Shown piece after piece: positions 44,800 through 52,731 of a stretch of DNA of 64,000 nucleotides. Both the position numbers and the translations under genes were made by a program. Under the pieces are notes generated by a model that saw only the letters and a program-made list of their open reading frames with translations, had not been told where the DNA came from and searched no databases. How positions within the stretch are numbered: the first letter of the stretch is position 1; every line of letters begins with the position of its first letter. Source of the DNA: Hasllibacter halocynthiae (GTDB lineage: Bacteria > Pseudomonadota > Alphaproteobacteria > Rhodobacterales > Rhodobacteraceae); assembly GCF_003003095.1 (NCBI RefSeq), contig NZ_PVTT01000001.1, positions 496,001-560,000 on the forward strand. Reading direction: 5' to 3'.

Positions 44800-46907
44800 C
44801 CGGCCGGCCCGCAGGCGCGCGTCCGGCGGGCCGGCCTGTCGCCGAAGCCCGTCAGCGCGAAGGATACACCCACGCGGGTCTCGGGCGAAAGGGCGCTGGC
44901 GGCGGTGAACTCACGTTCGGCGGTAAGCTCCATCTCGGCGCAGTCGCCGCGCCAGCGCGCGCCGACCCGCGCCTCCTGCGCGCGGTTGGCGAAGAAGTCC
45001 CAGCGCATGCCGAAGGAGGCGTCCCAGGTCCGGGTCAGGTCGAGCGTGCCGTCGAGCGTCATCTCGGACACACGGGGCCGCCGCGAGCCGTCGAGCGCCC
45101 GGTGCCCGCGCGCGTAGACGAAGCCGCCCGTCAGGGCCGCGGTGGGGCCGGAATAGGTCAGCCGCGTCTCGTTCCGGGTGACTTCGAGCGTGTCGTCGAA
45201 GAGCACCCGGCCCGTCGCCGCGAGGCGGCCCGTGGCGAGCGACGTCTCGAGCAGCCAGTCCGACGATCGGCCGGCGAGGCCCGACCCGTCGGGGAAGAGG
45301 CCGGGGTCGTCCGGGCGCAGCACCCGCCCCAGGGTCAGGCTGGTCGTCGCCTCCGGGCCGCTGCGGGTGAGCGTGACGCCGATGTTGGCGCGGGCGCCGG
45401 TCTCGACCGCGTCGCCGCCGGGAAAGCGCGAGAGGGCGAAGAGGTTGCCTGCGTCGAGCTCGACCCGGACGGAATCCTCGTTGGGGTAGTCGCCCGCGCC
45501 GCCCGTCCAGAGGAGCTGGGCGCGCGGCTCGACCAGCCAGGAGGCGCCCGCGGTGGCGCGGCTGCCGATCCAGCGCAGGTCCACCCCGGCCGTGGGCGCG
45601 AGGCGCGTCCCGTCGTAGCGGGCGGCGTCGTCCTCGACCCCGAAGGCGGTCGCCTCGAGGCGGCCGATGGGGGTCACGCGGAGCCCGCCGCGCGAGAAGG
45701 TCCGCGCCCAGTCGAGCCGGGCGGTGACGCGCGCGCCGTCGCGCCCGTCGGCGATGACGTCCGCGTCGCCGCCGGGCAGGTCGACGGGGGTGTCCAGATC
45801 GCGGCGGTAGCGCAGGGCGTCGATGCGCATGTCCAGGTCGCCGCCGTGGAACGCGAAGCGCCTGTCGTAGAGCAGGGTCGCGGCGGCGTCGGGCACGGTG
45901 TCCCCTTCGGACGCCCGCAGCGAGCGGTAGCCGACGAGGCGTGCCTCGGCGTAGTCGTCGGCGCGGGTCCGGGTGATCGTGAACCCCGACTCCAGCCGGT
46001 CGGCGTCCGAGAGGCCGTAGTCGGCGAGGTAAGCGTCGTCGGAGGCGGTGCGTGCGGCCGCCGAGAGCCTAAAGCCGCGGGGCAGGTCGAAGCTCCCTTC
46101 CGCCAGGAGGTACCCGCGCGGGCCGTCGCGCACGTCGTCCCGCGAGGCGCCGAGGCTGATCCGGTAGGTGCCGAAGCGCAGCGCCTGCCGCCAGCGCAGG
46201 TCCACCGTCCGGGTGCCCGAGGCGAGGTAGGGGGTGATCGTGAGGTCCCGGCTCGGCCCCAGGGGAAGGAAGTAGGGCAGGCGCACCCCCGTGCCGAGAC
46301 GGGAGGTGCTGCGGAACTCGGGCGTGAGGAAGCCGGCGGCGCGGTCGTTGCCCGGGCCCGGCACGCGCAGGGCGGGCAGGAAGGCGATCGGCACCCCCAG
46401 GAGGCGGAACTGCGCGTCGCGGAAGTAGATCAGCCGCGCCTCGCGATCCTGGATCACGCGGTCGGCGCGTATCTCCCAGAGGGGGGTCGGGTTCGCGGCG
46501 CAGACCGTGCAGGCCGACGCCGTCACGCGCGACAGCGCCGTGTAGCGCGGCCCCGCCTGCACGAGCGCCGCCGCGGCGAGCTGGAGCTGGCGGTCGATCA
46601 CGAGGCGCGCGCCCGTGACGATCCCCTCGCGCAGGTCCGGCGAGAGGTCGGCGGCGTCCGCGAGGATCACGTCGCCCCCGCCCTCCGAGATGCGGATCGG
46701 CCCCTCGATCGTCAGGCGGTCGGCGTCCGGGTCGTAGCGGACGGAGGAGGCGGTGAGGCGCGTGCCGTCCCGGAGCACCTCGACCCGGCCCGTGGCGGTG
46801 AGCGTGCGGTCCGGCGCGACGAAGACCTCGTCCGCGACGAGCTGGGCGGGCGCCTGCGCGAGGGCGGGGGCGGCCAGCACGAGGAGGAGGGCGAGGAGCG
46901 CGCGCAT
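44796..46907 (-). CDS. lptD: LPS-assembly outer-membrane protein LptD
   Basis: Large beta-barrel that inserts LPS into the outer leaflet. The 703-residue protein has a signal peptide (LLALLLVLAAPALAQAPAQ), an N-terminal LptA-like (OstA) jellyroll (LTATGRVEVLRDGTRLTA, then VILADAADLSPDLREG) and a ~500-residue barrel of alternating strands ending in an aromatic-poor but strand-like C terminus. Cysteines occur as CTVC near residue 135 and singly toward the C terminus (RGDCAEME), consistent with disulfides of LptD. It overlaps lptG by one base (TGATG) and surA by four. Confidence 0.95.
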   Translation of the reverse strand: MRALLALLLVLAAPALAQAPAQLVADEVFVAPDRTLTATGRVEVLRDGTRLTASSVRYDPDADRLTIEGPIRISEGGGDVILADAADLSPDLREGIVTGARLVIDRQLQLAAAALVQAGPRYTALSRVTASACTVCAANPTPLWEIRADRVIQDREARLIYFRDAQFRLLGVPIAFLPALRVPGPGNDRAAGFLTPEFRSTSRLGTGVRLPYFLPLGPSRDLTITPYLASGTRTVDLRWRQALRFGTYRISLGASRDDVRDGPRGYLLAEGSFDLPRGFRLSAAARTASDDAYLADYGLSDADRLESGFTITRTRADDYAEARLVGYRSLRASEGDTVPDAAATLLYDRRFAFHGGDLDMRIDALRYRRDLDTPVDLPGGDADVIADGRDGARVTARLDWARTFSRGGLRVTPIGRLEATAFGVEDDAARYDGTRLAPTAGVDLRWIGSRATAGASWLVEPRAQLLWTGGAGDYPNEDSVRVELDAGNLFALSRFPGGDAVETGARANIGVTLTRSGPEATTSLTLGRVLRPDDPGLFPDGSGLAGRSSDWLLETSLATGRLAATGRVLFDDTLEVTRNETRLTYSGPTAALTGGFVYARGHRALDGSRRPRVSEMTLDGTLDLTRTWDASFGMRWDFFANRAQEARVGARWRGDCAEMELTAEREFTAASALSPETRVGVSFALTGFGDRPARRTRACGPAG

Positions 46908-47995
46908 CAGCCGTCCTCCCGGTCGAGGACGAGGCCGAGCCCGGCGAGGATCGCGGCCACCGGCGGGGCGAGCGCGGCGAAGGGGATCGGGATCTCGCCC
47001 CCCGCGCCGAGCACCGCGGCGAAGTTCCGGACGAAGTAGAGCGCGAAGCCCGACACGAGGGCCGCGCCGACGAAGATGCCGGTCCGCCCGCCGCGCTGCT
47101 GGCGCATGGTGAAGGCCGCGCCGATCAGCGCCATCGCCACGAGGAAGAGCGGGAGCGTCAGCTCGGACCAGAGGTGCATCCGGTGCTGCAGGGCGGAGAA
47201 GCCCGCGCGCTCGAGGTCGGCGATGAAGCCCGGCAGCTGCCAGATCGGCACGGAGGCGGGCGCGCCGAAGCTGTCGCGTATCTGCTGCGCCGTCAGGTCA
47301 GTCGGAATCCTCCCCTCGGGCATGCTGCTGGCGGCGGCCTCGGGGTTGGGGACGCGAAGGTCCCAGCGCCTGACGTCCTCGAGCGACCAGTGCCCCTCGG
47401 CGAGCGAGGCGCGCGCGGCGTCGATCCGCAGGACCGGCCCCTCGCCCGGGCGGAAGGTGACGAAGCTGGCCCCTGCGAGCTGCGTGCCGTCGAGCGAGGC
47501 GCGCGCCGCGCGGATCACGGTCTGCCCGTCCGCCGTGCCCTGCCGAAGCCAGATCCCGTCGCCCGAGAGGGTCAGCACGGAGCGGCCCTCGGCGTTCCAG
47601 TCGGCGACGACGGCCTCGGCCCGGACCATGGTGGCGGAGACGACAGGATTCAGGATCGCGACGGCCAGCGCGCCCAGCGCCAGCGCGACGAGGGCCGGCG
47701 CCAAGAGGGCGCGGACGAGCGACCGCCCCGCCGCGCGGATCACCACCCATTCGGAGCTGCGCGCCAGCCCGAGCGACAGCGAGAGCGTGCCGAGCAGGGC
47801 CACGAGGGGCAGCACCTCGTGGAGGAGGGCGGGCAGGTTCAGCAGCGCCAGCCGCGCCGTCTCGCCGAAGGCGCGGTCGTCGAAGCGGCGCACCTGCTCG
47901 ACCAGGTCGACGAGGCCGAGGAGCGCGGCGAAGATCCCCAGCGTGGCAAGGAGCGCGGTCGCCTCCCGCCGGGCGAGATAGAGCGAGAGCGTCAT
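46907..47995 (-). CDS. lptG: LPS export permease LptG
   Basis: One of two membrane subunits of the LptB2FG exporter that extracts LPS from the inner membrane. The 362-residue protein has the YjgP/YjgQ layout: three N-terminal helices (LLATLGIFAALLGLVDLVEQ and others), a periplasmic beta-jellyroll domain in the middle, and three C-terminal helices (LTLPLFLVAMALIGAAF and FVGAALVSGFALYFVRNFA). LptG is separated from LptF by order and by similarity of the C-terminal part. ATG 47995 overlaps the lptF stop by four bases and the stop overlaps lptD by one. Confidence 0.93.
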   Translation of the reverse strand: MTLSLYLARREATALLATLGIFAALLGLVDLVEQVRRFDDRAFGETARLALLNLPALLHEVLPLVALLGTLSLSLGLARSSEWVVIRAAGRSLVRALLAPALVALALGALAVAILNPVVSATMVRAEAVVADWNAEGRSVLTLSGDGIWLRQGTADGQTVIRAARASLDGTQLAGASFVTFRPGEGPVLRIDAARASLAEGHWSLEDVRRWDLRVPNPEAAASSMPEGRIPTDLTAQQIRDSFGAPASVPIWQLPGFIADLERAGFSALQHRMHLWSELTLPLFLVAMALIGAAFTMRQQRGGRTGIFVGAALVSGFALYFVRNFAAVLGAGGEIPIPFAALAPPVAAILAGLGLVLDREDG

Positions 47996-49092
47996 GCCGG
48001 CACCATCCATCGGCGCCGGGGCCGCCGCGCCCGGTCGGCGTTCCAGAGAAGGAAGGCGGCCAGGGCGGCGCCCGCGAGGGGCGAGACGAAGTGCAGCGGC
48101 CACCCCGTGCCGTCCCGCCCGATGGCCGAGGTCGCCGCCCCTTCGAGGAGCTTCATCGCGATCACGAGGAACACGCCGAGGACCACCTGGCGCCAGGTCC
48201 CGCCGCGGTTGAAGGCGCCCTGCATCATCGCCGAGAAGCCGAGGAGCGCGCCCGCCACCGCCGTCAGCGACTCGGCCGTGCGGCGCGCGACCTCGTCCCA
48301 CCGGCGCGCCCCGAGGTCGTCGCGCCGGACGAGCGCGGCGGTGGTCAGGTCGCGGGGGCCCGGGGGCGCGGCCTCGCCCCCCGAGGAGAAGAGGGCGAGG
48401 TCGTAGAGGAAGTCCTCGAACCGGGTGGTGTAGAGGCGCCCGCCCCGCAGGACCTGGGAGAGCCCGTCGAACATCAGGAGCTGGGCGCCGCGCCCCTCCT
48501 CGGCCGGAAGCAGGAGCGCGCGGCGCGCGGTGAAGAGGGCGCGGCGTTCGGGATCGCGGGCGTCCGAGAGCAGGACGTCGAGAAGCTCGGACGCGGGGGT
48601 GATCTCGCGCACGTAGAAGGTCACGCCGTCCGCGGGCTCGACGAAGGCGCCGGGGGTCAGGAGGCGGGCGGTCGCCCCTTCGGCGACCTGGGCCGTGCGG
48701 ACGTCCAGCCGCTCGCGCGCGAGGGGCAGCAGGAGGTGGACCACGAGCGCGAGGAGCAGCCCCGCCACGAGGCCGAGGAGGAGGACGGGCCGCGCCAGCC
48801 GCAGCGACGAGGCGCCGGCGGCGTGGGCGGCGACCACCTCGCTGTCGGCGCGCTGGCGGTTGGCGACGTAGAGCGCCGCGGCCACGGCGGCGAGCGGCAC
48901 CGCGATGCGGACGACGCCGGGCAGCGAGAGGGCCGAGAACTCAAGGAAGGTACCGACGTTCTGGCCGTCGCGCAGCAACGTGTCGACGAGCGCGACCGCT
49001 CCGTTGATCCACCAGACCATGGCGAGGATCAGCGCGAAGACCCCGAAGGCCTGCACCTGGGCGCCGAGCGCGTATCTGTCATAGCGTGTCAG
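47992..49092 (-). CDS. lptF: LPS export permease LptF, probable CTG start
   Basis: Partner permease of LptG, about 366 residues, with the same three-helix, beta domain, three-helix layout (FGVFALILAMVWWINGAVAL at the N terminus; LTAVAGALLGFSAMMQGAFN at the C-terminal side). Conserved N-terminal residues LTRYDRYALGAQ align with the usual M-xRxDRY start. There is no ATG, GTG or TTG at that place: the codon is CTG (49092-49090), with aagggg eight bases upstream. The nearest in-frame ATG (49176) would add 28 residues of Pro/Arg-rich sequence. I favour CTG. First gene of the Lpt operon, divergent from pepA. Confidence 0.88.
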   Translation of the reverse strand: MTRYDRYALGAQVQAFGVFALILAMVWWINGAVALVDTLLRDGQNVGTFLEFSALSLPGVVRIAVPLAAVAAALYVANRQRADSEVVAAHAAGASSLRLARPVLLLGLVAGLLLALVVHLLLPLARERLDVRTAQVAEGATARLLTPGAFVEPADGVTFYVREITPASELLDVLLSDARDPERRALFTARRALLLPAEEGRGAQLLMFDGLSQVLRGGRLYTTRFEDFLYDLALFSSGGEAAPPGPRDLTTAALVRRDDLGARRWDEVARRTAESLTAVAGALLGFSAMMQGAFNRGGTWRQVVLGVFLVIAMKLLEGAATSAIGRDGTGWPLHFVSPLAGAALAAFLLWNADRARRPRRRWMVPA

Positions 49093-49273
49093 CGTCGCGG
49101 CCCCTTCGTCCCGGGGCGGGTCTAGCGCGGGCGGCGGGGGCCGGGAAAGCGTTAACCGGCTGGCCGGGCCTCCCATGGGCGGATCGGGCGGCGCCTTGCC
49201 GGCGGGCGCGGATGTGGACGATCCGCGGGGCCGGGCGTAGGCGGGCCGCGAGCCGCCCATAGGAGGAAACGCC

Positions 49274-50731
49274 ATGACACTGCCCGCCACCCCGCTCGCC
49301 GAGCTGACGTTGACGCAGACCGACCTCGACGGGATCGAGGGCCGCGAGGGGGTCGTCGCCGTGCTGGTCGGGCCGGAGGGCAAGCTGGACCCCGGCGCCC
49401 GGCGGGTGGACGCGCGCGCGAAGAAGGCCGTCTCGCGCATGGTCGCCTCGGAGGAGGGCGGGAAGATGAAGCCCGGCGCGGTCGCCGCGCTGGACTTCCC
49501 AGCCGGGATGGCCGCGGAGGCGGTGCTGGCGCTGCGGCTGGATCCCAAGGCCACCCAGGAGGAGGCGAGGAAGGGCGGCGCGGCGTTGGCCAAGGCGGCC
49601 AAGGGCAGGGCGATGACGGTGCTGGCCAGCTCGCTGCGCGAGCTGGAGGCGCTGGCCGAGGGGCTGTGGCTGGGCGGCTACAAGTTCACCGCCTCGCGCG
49701 GGGAGGCCAAGAAAGGGCCGGAGCCGGTCGCGCTGATGGCCAAGGACGCGGGCCGCGACCTTTCGGCCGCGCGGGCGGTGGCCGAGGGCGTGTTCCTGAC
49801 GCGCGACCTCGTGAACCTGCCGGCCAACGTCCTGACCACCACGAGCTTCGCCGAGCGGCTGGAGGGGCTGCGCGACCTCGGGGTCGAGGTCGAGGTCCTG
49901 GAGGAGGACCGCCTGGCCGAGCTGGGGATGCGGTGCCTCCTGGCCGTGGGGCAGGGGTCGGAGAGCCCGTCGAAGGTGGTGACGATGCGCTGGAACGGGG
50001 GCGGGGACGAGGCGCCCCTGGCCCTGGTGGGCAAGGGCGTCGTCTTCGACACGGGCGGGATCAGCCTTAAGCCCGGCGCGGGGATGGAGGACATGACCAT
50101 GGACATGGGCGGCGCGGGCACCGTGGCCGGGGTCGTGCACGCCGTCGCCGCGCGGAAGGCGAAGGCCAACGTGGTGGGGCTGGTCGGCCTCGTGGAGAAC
50201 ATGCCCGACGGGCGGGCGACGCGGCCCGGCGACGTGGTCCGCAGCATGAAGGGCGACACGGTCGAGATCATCAACACGGACGCGGAGGGGCGCCTCGTCC
50301 TGTGCGACGTGATGTGGCACGCCCAGGAGGCTTACCGGCCGCGCGGGATGATCGACCTGGCGACGCTGACGGGCGCGGTGATCGTCGCGCTGGGCCACGA
50401 GAACGCGGGCGTCTTCTCGAACGACGACGCGTTCGCGGGGGAGTTCCTGCGCGCCGCCGAGGCCGAGGGCGAAGGCGCGTGGCGGCTGCCGATGGGCCCG
50501 GGCTACGACGAGCAGCTGAAGTCCCGTTTCGCCGACATGAAGAACGTGGGCGGGCGTCCAGCCGGCTCGATCACGGCGGCGCAGTTCCTCCGCCGCTTCG
50601 TGCAGGAGGGGGTGCCCTGGGCGCATCTCGACATCGCGGGCACGGCCTCGCAGTCGAAGGGCACCGATCTGGGCCCGGCTGGCGCGACCGGCTGGGGCGT
50701 GCGGGCGCTGGACAGGATGATCGGGGGGTGA
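49274..50731 (+). CDS. pepA: leucyl aminopeptidase (M17)
   Basis: Cytosolic hexameric zinc/manganese aminopeptidase; PepA of E. coli also binds DNA. The 485-residue protein has an N-terminal regulatory domain (about 1-160) and a C-terminal catalytic domain: LVGKGVVFDTGGISLKP with metal and substrate lysine and Asp, DMGGAGTVAG, and the M17 signature NTDAEGRLVL. ATG 49274 is preceded by aggagg, an excellent ribosome site. Divergent from lptF. A duplicated 34-base repeat begins on its stop codon. Confidence 0.96.
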   Translation: MTLPATPLAELTLTQTDLDGIEGREGVVAVLVGPEGKLDPGARRVDARAKKAVSRMVASEEGGKMKPGAVAALDFPAGMAAEAVLALRLDPKATQEEARKGGAALAKAAKGRAMTVLASSLRELEALAEGLWLGGYKFTASRGEAKKGPEPVALMAKDAGRDLSAARAVAEGVFLTRDLVNLPANVLTTTSFAERLEGLRDLGVEVEVLEEDRLAELGMRCLLAVGQGSESPSKVVTMRWNGGGDEAPLALVGKGVVFDTGGISLKPGAGMEDMTMDMGGAGTVAGVVHAVAARKAKANVVGLVGLVENMPDGRATRPGDVVRSMKGDTVEIINTDAEGRLVLCDVMWHAQEAYRPRGMIDLATLTGAVIVALGHENAGVFSNDDAFAGEFLRAAEAEGEGAWRLPMGPGYDEQLKSRFADMKNVGGRPAGSITAAQFLRRFVQEGVPWAHLDIAGTASQSKGTDLGPAGATGWGVRALDRMIGG

Positions 50732-50870
50732 GGGGCGGTCCGGCGGAGCCGGCGGTCGGTCCGGGGGACCGATCGAGCCCCGAACGGGCGCAGCCCCGGA
50801 GGAGGGGCGGTCCGGCGGAGCCGGCGGTCGGTCCGCGAGGCCGATCGGCCGGGACCGCCCGCGCCGGCGC
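50730..50870. repeat. two copies of a ~72-bp repeat between convergent genes
   Basis: A 34-base sequence starting gaggggcggtccggcggag occurs identically at 50730-50763 and 50802-50835, giving a 72-base period. Each copy contains inverted elements (ggtccg/cggacc, gccgatcggcc) that could fold. It separates the ends of pepA and the retropepsin gene and may act in two-way termination; no T tract was seen. Confidence 0.7.
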
Positions 50871-50872
50871 CC

Positions 50873-51451
50873 TCAGCGCACGAGGCGCATCACGCCGTCC
50901 TCGAAGGTGATCTCGTCGAAGCGGGAGAGGTAGCTCATGCCGAGGAGGGAGATGGAGAGGTCGCCCTCGCCGATGGACACGAAGAGGACCGGATCGACGA
51001 TGTCACCGAGGCGGACGTCCTCGACCCGGGCCTGGGCGGTGCGGACGGGGCCGTTCGCGGTGTTCACCACACCGTCGAAGCGCAGGGCGGCCGTGTTCAC
51101 CCCGACCCGTGCGGCGTCCGCCATCGTCAGCGCGGTGTCCGTCGCGCCCGTGTCCACGAGGAAGCGGACCGGCGTTCCGTCCACCTCCAGCGTGGCATAG
51201 TAGTGGCCGCCGGGGCCGCGCGGCAGCTCGACCACCTCGCCGTTCCCGGAAGGGGGCGGGGGAGGCGCGATCTCGGCGGCGATCTCGGGCCAGAAGACGA
51301 GGGCGAAGCCGGCGCAGCCCGCCGCGAGCAGCCATTTGCCGAGGCCCCGCAGGCTGTCCCCGAGGCGGGGCGCCGCGGCCGTCCATGCGATCACGCCGAG
51401 GACGACGAGCCCGAGGAAGACGACGCGGACGAGGTCTGACGGCTCGCTCAC
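50873..51451 (-). CDS. membrane retropepsin-like aspartic protease (TIGR02281-like), copy 2
   Basis: Predicted 192-residue membrane protein. Two N-terminal hydrophobic helices (VVFLGLVVLGVIAWTAA and LLAAGCAGFALVFWPEI) precede a Pro-rich linker and a retropepsin-like domain with the catalytic motif FLVDTGATDTALT and the C-terminal LGMSYLSRFDEI. Such single-lobe aspartic proteases act as dimers. Natural substrates are unknown. There is no ATG; GTG 51451 is chosen because it makes a GTGA overlap with the upstream paralogue. Confidence 0.85.
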   Translation of the reverse strand: MSEPSDLVRVVFLGLVVLGVIAWTAAAPRLGDSLRGLGKWLLAAGCAGFALVFWPEIAAEIAPPPPPSGNGEVVELPRGPGGHYYATLEVDGTPVRFLVDTGATDTALTMADAARVGVNTAALRFDGVVNTANGPVRTAQARVEDVRLGDIVDPVLFVSIGEGDLSISLLGMSYLSRFDEITFEDGVMRLVR

Positions 51452-52023
51452 GGCGTGAGGGTCAGGACGCCGCGGCGGATCGAGACGCTGCCGAAGCGGT
51501 TCAGGTAGCTCATCCCGAGGAGCGGCGTTCGAAGGCCGCCGCCGTTCACCGCGACGGGGACGTCGCGGTCCACCCGGTCGCCCAGGGCGACGGTGCCCAC
51601 CCGCGCGCGGGCGAAGGGAACGGTGCCGTTGGCCGTCATGGCCTCGCCGTCGAAGGCGAGGGCGTCCACGTCGATGCCGACATCGGCCGCCACGTCGCGC
51701 GGCAGCGAGATGCCAGTCGCGCCGGTGTCGACAAGGAAGCGCACCGGGCGGCCGTCGAGGCGCAGCACGATCTCGTGGTGGCCGGAGCGGGCGCGCGGCA
51801 CCTCGACCGCGCCGTTCGCGAGATAGGTCTGCGGCGGGAACCAGTCGTCGCGCAGATCCTCCCACGCGGCGAAGCCGAGCGCGGCGATCCCGAGGATGGC
51901 CGCCCAGATCAGCCCGTAGCGCAGGAAGCCCGAGAGGTTCTGCCCGCGCGCGACGACGAGGATCAGGAAGGCGCCGAGGAGCGAGAGGTAGAGAAGGCTG
52001 GCCGTGTCGTCGCCGGTCCACAT
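51448..52023 (-). CDS. membrane retropepsin-like aspartic protease (TIGR02281-like), copy 1
   Basis: Predicted 191-residue protein with N-terminal membrane helices (LLYLSLLGAFLILVVARG and LIWAAILGIAALGFAAW) and a retropepsin-like domain carrying FLVDTGATGISLP and LLGMSYLNRFG. It is clearly paralogous to the gene that follows, with the same order of helices and the catalytic motif at a similar distance. Both are likely anchored in the inner membrane with the protease on the periplasmic side. The genes overlap by four bases, so equal expression and perhaps heterodimers are possible. Confidence 0.87.
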   Translation of the reverse strand: MWTGDDTASLLYLSLLGAFLILVVARGQNLSGFLRYGLIWAAILGIAALGFAAWEDLRDDWFPPQTYLANGAVEVPRARSGHHEIVLRLDGRPVRFLVDTGATGISLPRDVAADVGIDVDALAFDGEAMTANGTVPFARARVGTVALGDRVDRDVPVAVNGGGLRTPLLGMSYLNRFGSVSIRRGVLTLTP

Positions 52024-52038
52024 GAGCGGGGTATGCCC

Positions 52039-52665
52039 CTAGCGGGGGCCGGGCGCCAGACCCGCGGCGAGGAGGCCCGACAGGACGAACTGCACCGCCA
52101 GCGCCGCGACGAGAAGACCGAGGAGGCGCGTCAGGACCGCGATGCCGATGGGGCCGAGCAGCCGCTCGATCAGGCCGGCGGCCATGAAGAGGGGGATCGC
52201 GATGCCCACGGCGGCCAGCATGGCGAGGTGCAGGGTGATCAGCTCGCCCGCGTCGTCCGCGCGCCCGGCCAGGAGGATCATCGTCGCGACCGCGCCGGGA
52301 CCGGCGAGGAAGGGGATCGCGAGGGGGAAGACGGACGGATCGTCCCGCGTGGAGGATTCGGCCGTCGCCTCGCGCCGCTCGGTGCGCTTCTGGAAGAGCA
52401 TCTCGACCGCGATGAGGAAGAGCAGGAGGCCCCCCGCGATGCGGAAGGCGGGCAGGGAGACGCCGAGATAGCGCAGCACCGCCTCGCCCGTCAGGCCGAA
52501 CAGGGTGAGGATCGCCGCCCCGACGACCGCCGCGCGGATGGCGACCCCCGTGCGCTGGCGCTGGGTCATGCCCTGCGTCAGCGCCGGCACCAGGGGCGCG
52601 GTGCCCACGGGGTCGATGGTCACGAAGAGCGTGACGAAGGCGGTGACGAAGTCGGACCAGTCCAT
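52039..52665 (-). CDS. MarC/UPF0056 family membrane protein
   Basis: Six-helix inner-membrane protein, 208 residues, in the MarC family. Recognisable parts are FVTLFVTIDPVGTAPLVPAL (helix 1 with the NPIG-like DPVG), AFRIAGGLLLFLIAVEML, FPLAIPFLAGPGAVATMILL and a C-terminal helix pair (LTRLLGLLVAALAVQFVLSGL). MarC was once linked to antibiotic resistance, but its real function is unknown. ATG 52665 was preferred over an upstream ATG because it begins the first conserved segment. Confidence 0.9.
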   Translation of the reverse strand: MDWSDFVTAFVTLFVTIDPVGTAPLVPALTQGMTQRQRTGVAIRAAVVGAAILTLFGLTGEAVLRYLGVSLPAFRIAGGLLLFLIAVEMLFQKRTERREATAESSTRDDPSVFPLAIPFLAGPGAVATMILLAGRADDAGELITLHLAMLAAVGIAIPLFMAAGLIERLLGPIGIAVLTRLLGLLVAALAVQFVLSGLLAAGLAPGPR

Positions 52666-52731
52666 GCCGGGCGCGGTGGCGGGCGAGGCGCGCGGCGTCA
52701 AGGCTCCGCGCGGCGCGCGGCGCCGGGCGGC

